Shown piece by piece: positions 18,502 through 27,027 of a DNA stretch of 39,236 nucleotides. Made by a program: the position numbers and the translations under genes. This stretch comes from Campylobacterales bacterium (GTDB taxonomy: Bacteria; Campylobacterota; Campylobacteria; Campylobacterales; QNZT01): positions 1-39,236 of the forward strand of contig JAMOMC010000074.1 in assembly GCA_027068765.1 (NCBI GenBank), read 5' to 3'. The notes below the pieces were generated by a model. That model worked only from the letters and a program-made list of their open reading frames with translations. It searched no databases and was not told the origin of the DNA. Position 1 is the stretch's first letter, and each line of letters begins with the position of its first letter.

Positions 18502-19044
18502 TTACTCTTTAATCTCTTCTTTATCTATTGTTATCGTTTTATCTTGATTTAGCTGAGAAGGGTCAAGCTGTACAATTTTAGATCCAACATCTTTAAAAAT
18601 CGGGTACATCATGCTCCCTTCAAATATAGAGTTTAAACTACCTTTAAAGATGCCAATGCTTGAGAGTACATAGATAATAACAGAAAATATTAAAAATATC
18701 TTAGCACCACCTACAATAAAACCCAAGATTTTATCAACAATTCCAAGTCCACTAGAGTTTACAAGCTTTCCAAGAAGAGAACCTATTAAAGTTGCTAATC
18801 CCCAAAAGAGTATAAGTACAGCAATAAAACCTATGAGATAAAGAGATGCTTTATTGTCAAGATTTAAAAAAGTGACATCTATATACTCTCCTGCAACTTG
18901 TGCATATTTTGATGCGATAAAAATACCACCGATAATTCCAATAAGTCCAAAAACCTCTTTGACAAATCCACGAAGTATACCTTTGATACCTAAAAAAAGA
19001 ATGAGTGAGATTGAAACCAAATCTAAGATTGAAACATTTTCCAT
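18502..19044 (-). CDS. cvpA: CvpA-family membrane protein
   Basis: 180 residues with four hydrophobic segments (about 9-27, 30-48, 65-90 and 103-127) and the CvpA N-terminal pattern ([30 protein letters not shown]). CvpA proteins are inner-membrane and have been linked to envelope stress and colicin V export; the molecular role is uncertain. The ATG start is about ten bases upstream of fur's end of the array, and the gene appears to head the cvpA-fur-lysS-glyA transcript. A TATTAT lies a few bases before the ATG but I see no matching -35. Confidence 0.9.
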   Translation of the reverse strand: MENVSILDLVSISLILFLGIKGILRGFVKEVFGLIGIIGGIFIASKYAQVAGEYIDVTFLNLDNKASLYLIGFIAVLILFWGLATLIGSLLGKLVNSSGLGIVDKILGFIVGGAKIFLIFSVIIYVLSSIGIFKGSLNSIFEGSMMYPIFKDVGSKIVQLDPSQLNQDKTITIDKEEIKE

Positions 19045-19083
19045 AACTTTATAATACCTTTTTGTCTTTATGGAAGTATTGTA

Positions 19084-19770
19084 TCAGATAATTGTTAAAG
19101 AATTAAAATAGGATAAAGCTTTGTCGTAATCTGTATAAAAACGTATCTCATTTGAATCTTTTTCACTATTTTCCCAAGCCTCAACTAGGAGATAATTAGG
19201 AGTGATCTTTTTAAGAGTATAGTAAGCTGAATATCTCTCACTCTCATGCATATAGATATAAAATCTACCTTGGAAATCGATAAAATACTTTCCAAATCCA
19301 CTATCTTTTTTTCCAATACTAACATCAAATTTCATAGATAAATCAGGGTTTAAATGCATAGTAATTAGTGCAGCACCTTTTCTCTTTTTGTCTATATACA
19401 AAGCAAAAATAGTTTTTCCAACTAGCATCTCATTTGTAAAAAAAGAGTTTTGCTCTATTTTTTGTCTATCTTGGTAATATTTTCTTATAATTGCATCTTT
19501 AAAATATAATTTATATTTATCTAAGTTATCCATTGCATCTTGTTTTGTGTTGAATCTGTTTGTATATAATATGTGGTAATTTTCTCCTGTGATTATCTGT
19601 AAATTTTCTTGAAGTTTTGGTGGCAGTAGTTTTATATCAGATTTTAAATGCTTTAATCCAAGTTCATTTTTTTGTGCGGATGCAAGTTGTATGTTATATG
19701 AAGTTTTAGCAAGTAAAGATGATAAGAAGAGTGTAACAATAAGAGTTATAATTGAAGCTATTTTTTTCAA
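19084..19770 (-). CDS. Secreted protein with a divergent SPOR-like N-terminal region
   Basis: 228 residues, not assigned to a named family. A signal peptide (about 1-21, ending LA) is followed by TSYNIQLASAQ, then YHILYTNRFNTKQDAMDNL and KDAIIRKYY; this order resembles a SPOR domain. The C-terminal half (about 110-228) is beta-rich and unrecognised. The start is TTG with AAGGA eight bases upstream, and no ATG lies near. A perfect 14-bp hairpin ends exactly at that ribosome site. It is probably a periplasmic envelope protein. It lies 55 bases downstream of a tetraheme cytochrome gene, so a shared transcript is possible. Confidence 0.6.
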   Translation of the reverse strand: MKKIASIITLIVTLFLSSLLAKTSYNIQLASAQKNELGLKHLKSDIKLLPPKLQENLQIITGENYHILYTNRFNTKQDAMDNLDKYKLYFKDAIIRKYYQDRQKIEQNSFFTNEMLVGKTIFALYIDKKRKGAALITMHLNPDLSMKFDVSIGKKDSGFGKYFIDFQGRFYIYMHESERYSAYYTLKKITPNYLLVEAWENSEKDSNEIRFYTDYDKALSYFNSLTII

Positions 19771-19779
19771 GAGTTAATC

Positions 19780-19811
19780 CTTTGCTATAATTTTTCTAAA
19801 TTATAGCAAAG
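19780..19811 (-). terminator. 14-bp perfect hairpin before the SPOR-like gene
   Basis: Arms 19780-19793 and 19798-19811 pair perfectly (CTTTGCTATAATTT) around a four-base loop. On the minus strand it lies just beyond the tetraheme cytochrome stop (19826) and its last AAG is part of the AAGGA ribosome site of the next gene. No T-run follows, so it is an imperfect candidate for a terminator and may instead protect the 3' end of the cytochrome message or restrict translation of the next gene. Confidence 0.5.
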
Positions 19812-19825
19812 AAAAATTACTTTAC

Positions 19826-20449
19826 CTATTTATCATGACAAGATAGACAAAGTTCACTTCTGTGGTTTTTATTTCTTAAAAAGAGTCCATCATCTGTCAT
19901 GGAGTGAGGATCGTGACAAGTGCCACACTCAACTTTTCCATTTCTTAAAATATCAGAGATTGTTTTTGCCCCTTTCCACTCACCAAGAAGAGGGGCTGTT
20001 ATAGGTTTTAAACCTTTAGCTTTTCCAGCTTCATACACAATTGATATAGGATGATCTCCACCTGTTACATGTTGATAGTTAAATCCTTCTCTTTGAGTTA
20101 CTGTTTCGCCTGCATTATTGTAGCTATTGTTAACTACAAAATTTACTGAATTTACACCATCGTGACAACTTAAACAAATCATCGAGTAAGAGTGAGGAGT
20201 GGAATTAGAGCTTTGTGTATCTGATAAGGCTCCTGAGTATAGAGAAAATGACTCTTTCTTTTTTGAATTGTCCCAAAGTTGTTTGCTAAAAGGAGTACCA
20301 CTTAGTTGTGGAGGATGGCAATATTCACACAGTTGACTGTTCTCTGCATCACTTGCATCTACTGAGAGGTTGTGAGGAGTTTGTAGCATTTGTGCATTTA
20401 ATGTTACTAGGATTAACAATGTTGATAGTATATAAATTTTTTTTAACAT
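19826..20449 (-). CDS. Secreted tetraheme c-type cytochrome (paralogue of the 32114 gene)
   Basis: 207 residues. A signal peptide (about 1-20) and four CXXCH motifs starting at C41 (CEYCH), C92 (CLSCH), C175 (CGTCH) and C201 (CLSCH). It aligns along its length with the tetraheme protein at 32114-32806: HNLS, CLSCHDGVN, DHPISI, VECGTCHDPH and a C-terminal CLSCHDK. It differs after heme 1, where PPQ replaces the TPH that supplies a histidine in the other protein; H86 (STPHSY) and H127 are possible substitutes. It is likely periplasmic or extracellular. It lies between the sulfur operon and the SPOR-like gene, apart from the main cytochrome cluster. Confidence 0.85.
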   Translation of the reverse strand: MLKKIYILSTLLILVTLNAQMLQTPHNLSVDASDAENSQLCEYCHPPQLSGTPFSKQLWDNSKKKESFSLYSGALSDTQSSNSTPHSYSMICLSCHDGVNSVNFVVNNSYNNAGETVTQREGFNYQHVTGGDHPISIVYEAGKAKGLKPITAPLLGEWKGAKTISDILRNGKVECGTCHDPHSMTDDGLFLRNKNHRSELCLSCHDK

Positions 20450-20510
20450 CTAAATCTACCTCAATTCATATTTTTATAAACACCTTGTCTAGAAGTATAT
20501 CGTCAATTTT

Positions 20511-21791
20511 TCAATTTTCTGAACTTAAAATTGATATGGAATTGTTAAGTGATTTAAAAAAATACTTTATATCTTCACAGTTATGAGTAAAATGAAAACT
20601 AACTCTAATCCAGCCAGGTTGTTGTAAAAATTCTTGATTATCTTCAAATCCAAGAAGATCGTGACCATAAGGACCAGCACAACTGCATCCTGCTCTTACT
20701 TCTATTTTAAACTTATTGCTAAGGACTCTTGCTAACTTATATGGATCTAGTCCTATTATATTAAAAGAGAAAGTGGTTAGTTTTTTATGACTTTCAAGAC
20801 AGTAGAGTTTTATATTTTTAAAGTTTTGGATCTCTTTTTTAAAACACATTTTTAACTCTTGTTCTTTTTTGGCTATATAATTTAATCCAACCTTATTTCT
20901 TAACTCATAAGCTAAAGAAGCTTTTATAAACTGTAATACTCCTGGAGTTCCTGCATCCTCTTTTATTTCAAGATCTTGTGAAAATATATGAGAAGCACGA
21001 GAAACATAAGATACAGTTCCTCCACCTGCAAATGTAGGGACTTCTTTACAGTTGCAAAGAGTTTTTTTGATAACTAAAAGTCCACAACTTCCTGGACCTC
21101 CTAAAAGTTTATGAGGGGATAAAAACAAAACATCATAGTATTTTGACTCTACATTCATATAAGCTGAAGATGCAGCCGCATCAAGACACACAGTTGCTTT
21201 ATATTTATGCATGATATTATAAATCTCTTCTATTGGATTTATAATACCTGTAACATTTGAAGCAACTGCAAAAGAGCCAAATATCTCTCTATCGCTGTTT
21301 TGCTCCAAAACTCTTTTTAACTCTTCCAAATCTATAGTTTCATTTCTATTTAGAGGAATCCTCACAACTTCACACAGAGCTTCTCTAAAGCTAACTTCAT
21401 TTGAGTGGTGTTCAAAAGGCCCAATAATTACTAAAGGGAGATCTTTTTTGTTTGGTTTTATTTTATATCTTTTTTTTGTGGCAGGGGGTATGTAGAGTCC
21501 TAAAAGCTCTTGAAATTTTTTAATCGCACCAGTTGCACCTGTTCCACAAGGAATGATATAAAAATCATCACTAATTTCAAGAGATTTTTTAAGAGACTCT
21601 CTTGCTAGGTTGTAGTAATTGGATGTGATTTTTGAGTTATTTCCAGTTTGTGAATGAGTATTTGCATAAGTCTTTAAGATATTTTGTAGTTTCTCTTCAA
21701 TTGGTTTGTAGCCAAGTCCCGAGGCTGTAAAATCAAGATAGAGAACACCATCTTCAAGTATGGTGTTCTCTCTAATTTTCTCAATCATCAT
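20511..21791 (-). CDS. Class-V aminotransferase, cysteine desulfurase-like
   Basis: 426 residues, fold-type I PLP enzyme. D204 (VCLDAAAS) and the Schiff-base Lys K228 ([14 protein letters not shown]) are present. A Cys-rich loop [12 protein letters not shown] (C369, C371) sits where SufS/CsdA-type enzymes carry the persulfide Cys. [10 protein letters not shown] is also typical. It probably removes sulfur from cysteine for clusters or thiol cofactors; a related lyase activity cannot be excluded. It overlaps cysK by 11 bases and is the last gene of the metY-rrf2-cysK transcript, which supports a sulfur role. The first of two adjacent ATG codons is used; no strong ribosome site is visible. Confidence 0.82.
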   Translation of the reverse strand: MMIEKIRENTILEDGVLYLDFTASGLGYKPIEEKLQNILKTYANTHSQTGNNSKITSNYYNLARESLKKSLEISDDFYIIPCGTGATGAIKKFQELLGLYIPPATKKRYKIKPNKKDLPLVIIGPFEHHSNEVSFREALCEVVRIPLNRNETIDLEELKRVLEQNSDREIFGSFAVASNVTGIINPIEEIYNIMHKYKATVCLDAAASSAYMNVESKYYDVLFLSPHKLLGGPGSCGLLVIKKTLCNCKEVPTFAGGGTVSYVSRASHIFSQDLEIKEDAGTPGVLQFIKASLAYELRNKVGLNYIAKKEQELKMCFKKEIQNFKNIKLYCLESHKKLTTFSFNIIGLDPYKLARVLSNKFKIEVRAGCSCAGPYGHDLLGFEDNQEFLQQPGWIRVSFHFTHNCEDIKYFFKSLNNSISILSSEN

Positions 21792-22704
21792 ATAGACCAG
21801 AACTTAGGTATCTTTCTCCTGTGTCGTTTAACATGGTTACGATTATTTTTCCTTTGTTCTCTTCTCTGCTTGCAACTTCCAAAGCAACAGATGCATTTGC
21901 TCCAGAAGAGATACCAACTATCAAACCTTCTGTTTTTGCCAGTTTTTGAGCAGCTTTTTTGGATGCTTCATCACTTATTTGGATTATTTCATCATAAATT
22001 TCTGTATTTAGAGCTTTTGGTATAAAACCAGCTCCTATACCTTGGATTTTATGAGGACCTGGTTTTCCTCCTCCAAGAACTGCTGAGGTTTCAGGCTCAA
22101 TTGCAATGATTTTTATATCTGGATTATGTTTTTTTAGTATCTCTCCAACTCCTGTTATTGTTCCACCTGTACCAACAGCAGCTATAAAAATATCAACTTT
22201 TCCATCTGTATCTTTTAGTATCTCCTGGGCAGTTGTTCTTCTATGAACTTCTGGATTATCAAGATTTGAAAATTGTTGAAGTACAAATGAGTTTCCCCTC
22301 TCTTTGGCTAATTCAAAAGCTTTATCAACCGCACCTTTCATCCCCAATGCAGGCTCTGTTAATATGAGCTCAGCTCCAAGTGCTACTAAAAGTTTTCTTC
22401 TCTCCAAGCTCATAGAACTTGGCATTGTTAGAGTTAAATTTAAACCCAAACTTGCACATACTATCGCTAATCCAATTCCAGTGTTTCCACTTGTTGGTTC
22501 TATGATTTGAGTCTCTAAAGAGATATCCCCTCTTTTTAGAGCTTCATTAATCATATTAAAACCTATTCTATCTTTTACAGAGTGTGAAGGGTTTAAAAAT
22601 TCACACTTTCCAAGAACTGTTGCTCCTGTTGTATTTGAGATGCTATTTAGTTTAACAAGTGGTGTATTTCCTATAAGCTCTGTAACATTTTTCGCATAAT
22701 TCAT
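21781..22704 (-). CDS. cysK: Cysteine synthase (O-acetylserine sulfhydrylase)
   Basis: 307 residues. Makes cysteine from O-acetylserine and sulfide. PLP Lys is K44 in NPSHSVKDR, the substrate loop is TSGNTG at 71-76, the phosphate-binding loop is GTGGT and the C-terminal GISSGAN is present. AAGGAG lies just before the ATG. It follows the Rrf2 regulator by 13 bases. CysK in other bacteria binds partner proteins, including the Rrf2 regulator CymR in Firmicutes, which is relevant to this neighbourhood. Confidence 0.95.
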   Translation of the reverse strand: MNYAKNVTELIGNTPLVKLNSISNTTGATVLGKCEFLNPSHSVKDRIGFNMINEALKRGDISLETQIIEPTSGNTGIGLAIVCASLGLNLTLTMPSSMSLERRKLLVALGAELILTEPALGMKGAVDKAFELAKERGNSFVLQQFSNLDNPEVHRRTTAQEILKDTDGKVDIFIAAVGTGGTITGVGEILKKHNPDIKIIAIEPETSAVLGGGKPGPHKIQGIGAGFIPKALNTEIYDEIIQISDEASKKAAQKLAKTEGLIVGISSGANASVALEVASREENKGKIIVTMLNDTGERYLSSGLYDD

Positions 22705-22717
22705 TTATAACTCCTTT

Positions 22718-23131
22718 TTATATATTGTAGCAAATTTGTCTTGATACTCTTTGTTGATACTTAATTAACTCTTCTAAAGATAGATTAAATATCTTATTTA
22801 ATTCTGCTTTTTTTTCTTTGTAAAAAAGAGCTAAAGCAGGGTTTTGTGTGCAATCTTGGGCTATATCAAGCCCTCCTTCAAGTGCTTCAAAAATCTCTTT
22901 TACAGATATTTTGTTTGCATCTTTTGAGAGTTGATAACCTCCATATGCTCCTCTTGTGCTATTTACTAATCCCGCTTTTTTAAGTTGAGATAGAAGTTGT
23001 TCTAGGTAGTTTTGAGGGATATTTGCATTTGTTGAAATATCTTTTATTTGAACAGGTTTAGAGCTTTTTAACATACAAAGCTCATACATTGCAGCTAAAC
23101 CATACATCCCTTTTGATGATATAAGTGCCAT
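22718..23131 (-). CDS. Rrf2-family transcriptional regulator, probably of sulfur metabolism
   Basis: 137 residues. The winged helix-turn-helix spans about 1-70 (ALISSKGMYGLAAMYEL, IPQNYLEQLLSQLKKAGLV, STRGAYGGYQL), followed by a dimerisation helix. Cys residues occur at 19, 94 and 134 only, so the three-Cys Fe-S cluster site of IscR is not present. With metY and cysK on either side, a CymR-like sensor of cysteine status fits better than an IscR role. It starts two bases after the metY stop. Confidence 0.88.
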   Translation of the reverse strand: MALISSKGMYGLAAMYELCMLKSSKPVQIKDISTNANIPQNYLEQLLSQLKKAGLVNSTRGAYGGYQLSKDANKISVKEIFEALEGGLDIAQDCTQNPALALFYKEKKAELNKIFNLSLEELIKYQQRVSRQICYNI

Positions 23132-23133
23132 TT

Positions 23134-24396
23134 TTAATCCAAAGCTTTTTCTAAATCTTCTATTAAGTCTTCAATATCCTCAAGACCTACACTAAGTCTT
23201 ATAAGTCCTTGTGTTATACCATATTTTTCTAATTTCTCAGGCGGTACTTGCATGTGAGTTGTGCTTGCTGGATGAGTTATAATCGATTTTGAATCTCCGA
23301 TATTTACAACTATTGCAAAAAGCTCTGTACTATTTAGTATATGCTCAGCTGTTTTAAAATCTTCAACTTCAAAGCTAAGAAGTCCAGAGGCATAACCATT
23401 TTTAAATAACTCTTTGGCTTTTTTATGATATGGATCACCTTTTAGTCCAGGATAGTTTACCTTTTTGACTTTTGGATGTGATTTTAAAAATTTTGCAATT
23501 TTTAGAGTATTTTTGCTGTGCTGTTTCATTCTGATAGCTAAAGTCTCTAACCCTTGAATAAATAGCCATGAGTTAAATGGTGCAGGAGTTGCTCCTATAT
23601 CTCTAATGAGTGAGAGTCTAACTCTAAGAGTAAATATCGGAAGTGGTAAATTAGCATAAACTAAACCGTGGTAACTCTCATCTGGTTCATTAAATTGAGG
23701 GTATCTTTTGTTTCCTATCAATTTATCATTTAAGCCTTTTGCCTCAACTATTAAGCCACCAATTGCTAAACCTTGACCGGTTATGTATTTACTAGCACTG
23801 TGAACTACTACATCAATACCTTTTGTAAGTGGGTTAAAAAGTATTGGAGTTGCAACTGTGTTATCACAAATTGAAATCACATCATGTTTTTTTGCAATAG
23901 ATGCAATTTTTTCAACATTTGCTATGGATATGTTTGGATTTGAGAGGGATTCAAAAAAGATGGCTTTTGTTTTATCATCTATCAAAGCCTCTAAATCTTC
24001 GGCTTCATCACTGTCAAATATCTTAGCTTTTATACCAAATCTTTTCATAGTATGTGTGAGAAGAGTGGTGGCTCCTCCATAAATTTTTTCAGCTACTATG
24101 ATATTGTCACCAGCTTCTGCTAAGTTAGCAATTGCATAAAATATAGCAGATTGACCGCTTGCCGTGGCAATTGCTGCTTCTCCTTTTTCAACCGCTGCAA
24201 TTCTACTCTCTAGTATCTCAGTTGTTGGATTGTTCAATCTTGTATATATTGGTCCTAACTCTTTTAGGGCAAAACGATCGGCTGCACATTTGGCTGTTTT
24301 GAAATCGTATGCTGTTGTTTGATATAATGGTACAGCCATAGTTCCAAAACTCTCTTTATCATACCCATGATGAATAGCTAAAGTCTCTTTTTTCAT
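23134..24396 (-). CDS. metY: O-acetylhomoserine aminocarboxypropyltransferase (sulfhydrylase)
   Basis: About 420 residues. Uses sulfide and O-acetylhomoserine to make homocysteine. Family landmarks are PLYQTTAYDF, YTRLNNPTTEILE, ATASGQSAIFYA, CDNTVATP and the PLP Lys K203 in HSASKYITGQG. I choose ATG 24396 (MKKETLAIHHGYD) because AAGGAG lies just upstream; the frame runs 22 codons further, through the promoter, and that extension is not real. A cystathionine-type activity is less likely because the length and GQG motif fit MetY. First gene of the sulfur operon. Confidence 0.93.
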   Translation of the reverse strand: MKKETLAIHHGYDKESFGTMAVPLYQTTAYDFKTAKCAADRFALKELGPIYTRLNNPTTEILESRIAAVEKGEAAIATASGQSAIFYAIANLAEAGDNIIVAEKIYGGATTLLTHTMKRFGIKAKIFDSDEAEDLEALIDDKTKAIFFESLSNPNISIANVEKIASIAKKHDVISICDNTVATPILFNPLTKGIDVVVHSASKYITGQGLAIGGLIVEAKGLNDKLIGNKRYPQFNEPDESYHGLVYANLPLPIFTLRVRLSLIRDIGATPAPFNSWLFIQGLETLAIRMKQHSKNTLKIAKFLKSHPKVKKVNYPGLKGDPYHKKAKELFKNGYASGLLSFEVEDFKTAEHILNSTELFAIVVNIGDSKSIITHPASTTHMQVPPEKLEKYGITQGLIRLSVGLEDIEDLIEDLEKALD

Positions 24397-24420
24397 ACTC
24401 TCTCCTTGTTTGATTTTAAA

Positions 24421-24449
24421 ATTATAGTATAAAAATTCTTCAATGTCAA
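24421..24449 (-). promoter_or_regulatory. Perfect consensus sigma-70 promoter of the metY operon
   Basis: On the minus strand: TTGACA (24444-24449), exactly 17 bp, then TATAAT (24421-24426). Transcription should start near 24414, leaving a leader of under 20 bases that contains the metY ribosome site. That is too short for a SAM riboswitch, so control is likely by a protein binding at or near the promoter, with the operon's own Rrf2 regulator the obvious candidate. Confidence 0.85.
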
Positions 24450-24484
24450 GTAAGCTTATCAAGATACTATAAATTAAATTATTT

Positions 24485-24542
24485 TTAAAGTTGAATAAGA
24501 AATTATAATTTAACTTTAAGCTAAAATATTGGATAATTCAAC
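24485..24542. repeat. Inverted-repeat arms in the metY / cytochrome divergent region
   Basis: TTAAAGTT (24485-24492) pairs with AACTTTAA (24512-24519), and the overlapping GTTGAAT (24490-24496) pairs with ATTCAAC (24536-24542). The arms lie between the metY promoter and the 12-heme cytochrome gene. They could be operator sites or alternative hairpins; the AT content makes chance likely enough to keep confidence low. Confidence 0.25.
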
Positions 24543-24582
24543 AAGAGAGATAAAAATTTGTTATATTTAAAGGGAAGTGATG

Positions 24583-25896
24583 ATGAAAAATTTTACAAAA
24601 AAAGGAAGTTTATTTTTAATATCTATTTTTGTAACTATACTATTTTTAAATGGTTGTGGAGGGGGCGGAGGTACTAGTGTAAAAAATGTAGCAGAAGAAG
24701 CACCTGCTCAAAAAGTTGAAAAAGTAGCACAAGAGATAGCAGCGCAAGAGGAGAAGATTGAAGTTGCTATTGTACCAGCTGCTAAAGAAGAGCTTGTTTT
24801 TGAGCCAAATCTAAAGCAGTCCAAGAAGGTTACTCATCCTCCATATGGATCAAAACTGTGTTCAATGTGTCATAAGTCATCTAATCCAAAAGATGGAAAT
24901 GACCTCACAATGGAGCAGCCAGACCTTTGTTATCAATGTCACGATAAAGATGCCAAAGAGGGTAAAAAATTTATTCACGGGCCAGTTGCTGCTGGAGCTT
25001 GTAGTATATGTCATAATCCACATGATTCAGAAAATTCATCACTTCTAAGATATTCAAATGTAAATGAACTATGTACATCATGTCATAGTGCAAAAGGTGA
25101 GTTTTTAAAAAATACAGAAAATATTCATCCACCAGTGAAAGATTCTTGTGTAAATTGTCATGACCCTCATACAGAGGATTATGAATTTCAATTAAGAGCA
25201 GATAGAAAAAAAGATATATGTTTAACCTGTCATGTTGATAAGCAAGATTGGATTAATAGTGTGAAAAGTAAACACGGCGCTATAAATATGGGTACTGGTT
25301 GTCAAAATTGTCACGATCCTCACGGTACAGGTCAGCCAAAGATGATGAAAGCTGCAACTGTAAAAGATATGTGTTTAAAATGTCACTCTCAAGAGTTAGT
25401 AACAGATGAAGAGGGGTATAAGCTTCAAAATATAGGAAAGCATTTAGATGAGAATCCAGATTGGCATGGGCCTATTCAGTGGGGAGATTGTGCGATGTGT
25501 CATAATCCACATGGATCTGATAATCTAAGAATGTTAAATAAACCATTTCCAAAAACATTTTATTCAAAGTTTGATGAGAAAAACTATATCTGTTTTGAGT
25601 GTCACGATTCAGAGAAGATAAAAAAAGCACAAACCATTGAAGATACAAACTTTAGAAATGGTAATAGCAATATGCATTTTGTTCACGTTGGTAAAGAGAA
25701 AGGTCGTACTTGTAGAGCATGTCATGATTTTCACGGAACAAAAGATTATCCACATCATTTAAAGAAAAAGACACAGTTTGGAAAGATTAGTTTTCCTTTA
25801 AGGTTTATTGAGACTCCAACTGGTGGCTCTTGTGCACCTGCTTGTCATGCAAGACGTGGTTATGATAGAGAAAATCCTATCAAAAATTTGAAATAG
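24583..25896 (+). CDS. Dodecaheme lipoprotein c-type cytochrome
   Basis: About 437 residues. A lipoprotein signal ends at LNGC (C25), followed by a Gly run and an Ala/Glu/Lys linker to about residue 75. Then come eleven CXXCH motifs, many as CHNPH or CHDPH (doubled-CXXCH cytochromes), and a twelfth, non-standard CX3CH near the C-terminus (CAPACH, 25831-25848). No Asp follows the lipid Cys, so it probably goes to the outer membrane. I use ATG 24583, seven bases after AAAGGGA; an ATG and a GTG lie immediately upstream. It is 14 bases from an 8-heme cytochrome gene. Likely role: electron transfer at the outer membrane. I see no catalytic site. Confidence 0.88.
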   Translation: MKNFTKKGSLFLISIFVTILFLNGCGGGGGTSVKNVAEEAPAQKVEKVAQEIAAQEEKIEVAIVPAAKEELVFEPNLKQSKKVTHPPYGSKLCSMCHKSSNPKDGNDLTMEQPDLCYQCHDKDAKEGKKFIHGPVAAGACSICHNPHDSENSSLLRYSNVNELCTSCHSAKGEFLKNTENIHPPVKDSCVNCHDPHTEDYEFQLRADRKKDICLTCHVDKQDWINSVKSKHGAINMGTGCQNCHDPHGTGQPKMMKAATVKDMCLKCHSQELVTDEEGYKLQNIGKHLDENPDWHGPIQWGDCAMCHNPHGSDNLRMLNKPFPKTFYSKFDEKNYICFECHDSEKIKKAQTIEDTNFRNGNSNMHFVHVGKEKGRTCRACHDFHGTKDYPHHLKKKTQFGKISFPLRFIETPTGGSCAPACHARRGYDRENPIKNLK

Positions 25897-25910
25897 AAGG
25901 TTGGTATTAG

Positions 25911-26978
25911 ATGCTTAGAGGTATTTTATCTGTTTTATTTTTTGTTTTTTCTCTTGGAGCGGTTGAAGCAAAAAGTGGTTCATTTGAGATCCTAAAGCCT
26001 GAGAGTAAAGGTGTTTATGATGAAGATTATGCATCTATAGTCATTAAAAGGTTAGACGCATCTTTGCAAAAGGTTAGCATAGTTCTTGCGGATGATGTTA
26101 TAATCGAGTTGAAATTAGGTGAAAAAGATAGAGATGTTTATTGTAAAACTATCAATTTAAAACTTGGTAACAACAGAGTTATATTGGTTGGTTATTCTGC
26201 TGATAAAGAGTTAACAAGAAAAGAGTTAAATCTTTTTCATAGGTCTGAAGTATATGAAGGTTTTGTTGATGAACCCAGCGGATATAAGAGAAATTTTTTT
26301 CACATAAATAAAAATGAGAAGTTATGTAAATCTTGTCACAATATGAATCCTGATAAAAACAGTTTAAAAAAGAAGCATATCTCTCCATCAGAGATAAATT
26401 CTAGAGATTTTGATATTTTAGAAAATCCTGAGGATTCAAATTGTTACGAGTGTCATAAAACGATAACTTATAGAAAAAACGGTCATGCCCCTTCTGTGAA
26501 TTTTTTATGTACAGAGTGTCATACAGGAAAAGGTGGAGAGTTTAATCTGCAAGATGAAGGTAAATCAAAATACCTTATGCCAGATCCTATCATGGGTAGA
26601 TGTTTCTCTTGTCATGAGGGTATAAAAGAGAAGTGGTTTTCTAACACTTCAGAACACGGTCCACTTCGTTCAGGAAGATGCAATAAGTGTCATAATCCTC
26701 ACTCTTCAGCATATGAGTTTCATTTAAGAAAACCTATTTGGGATCTTTGTACAACTTGTCATTCTGAAAAAGCTACAGGGAAACATGTCATAGGAAGTTT
26801 TGTTTTTAGTAGAAATGAAGGGAGCCATCCTACTCGTGGTAGACCTGATCCATCTCGTCCTGGTCGTGAGCTTGTCTGTTCAAGTTGTCATAACCCTCAC
26901 GGTTCAAACGGAATATTTTTACTTAGAAGTAAAGGGAAAAGAGCTTTTAATGTTTGTCAAAGGTGTCACAAAAAATAA
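25911..26978 (+). CDS. Octaheme secreted c-type cytochrome with N-terminal beta domain
   Basis: 355 residues. A signal peptide (about 1-21, ending VEA) is followed by a region without hemes (about 22-125) that reads as an Ig/fibronectin-like beta sandwich, then eight CXXCH motifs (CKSCH, CYECH, CTECH, CFSCH, CNKCH, CTTCH, CSSCH, CQRCH). Several are followed by NPH, giving likely distal histidines. It ends five residues after the last Cys pair begins. Co-transcribed with the 12-heme lipoprotein, it probably receives or passes electrons in the periplasm. AAGG lies upstream of the ATG. Confidence 0.88.
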   Translation: MLRGILSVLFFVFSLGAVEAKSGSFEILKPESKGVYDEDYASIVIKRLDASLQKVSIVLADDVIIELKLGEKDRDVYCKTINLKLGNNRVILVGYSADKELTRKELNLFHRSEVYEGFVDEPSGYKRNFFHINKNEKLCKSCHNMNPDKNSLKKKHISPSEINSRDFDILENPEDSNCYECHKTITYRKNGHAPSVNFLCTECHTGKGGEFNLQDEGKSKYLMPDPIMGRCFSCHEGIKEKWFSNTSEHGPLRSGRCNKCHNPHSSAYEFHLRKPIWDLCTTCHSEKATGKHVIGSFVFSRNEGSHPTRGRPDPSRPGRELVCSSCHNPHGSNGIFLLRSKGKRAFNVCQRCHKK

Positions 26979-26984
26979 AAATTA

Positions 26985-26993
26985 TGTTATAAT
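26985..26993 (+). promoter_or_regulatory. Extended -10 promoter before the Sel1 genes
   Basis: TGTTATAAT matches the extended -10 (TGnTATAAT) and lies about 35 bases before the ATG at 27028, just after the octaheme cytochrome stop. No good -35 is present at 17 bp, which is tolerated for extended -10 promoters. Confidence 0.5.
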
Positions 26994-27027
26994 ATAGATA
27001 AGGTAAATATAATTAAGGTGGGTTGGC

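Noticed and set aside
24397-24420. SAM riboswitch or other leader control before metY
   Set aside because: From the predicted transcription start there are fewer than 20 bases to the ATG, too few for any known riboswitch.
24397-24462. Longer metY start at 24462
   Set aside because: The extension would be translated from across the consensus promoter and adds 22 residues foreign to the family; ATG 24396 has AAGGAG.
24652-24671. G-rich run in the dodecaheme gene as a phase-variable tract
   Set aside because: The longest run is five G, shorter than the tracts that vary in Campylobacter and Helicobacter; it encodes the Gly linker after the lipid Cys.
26179-26388. Minus-strand frame inside the octaheme gene
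   Set aside because: The plus frame has a signal peptide and eight heme motifs; the antisense product has no recognisable features.
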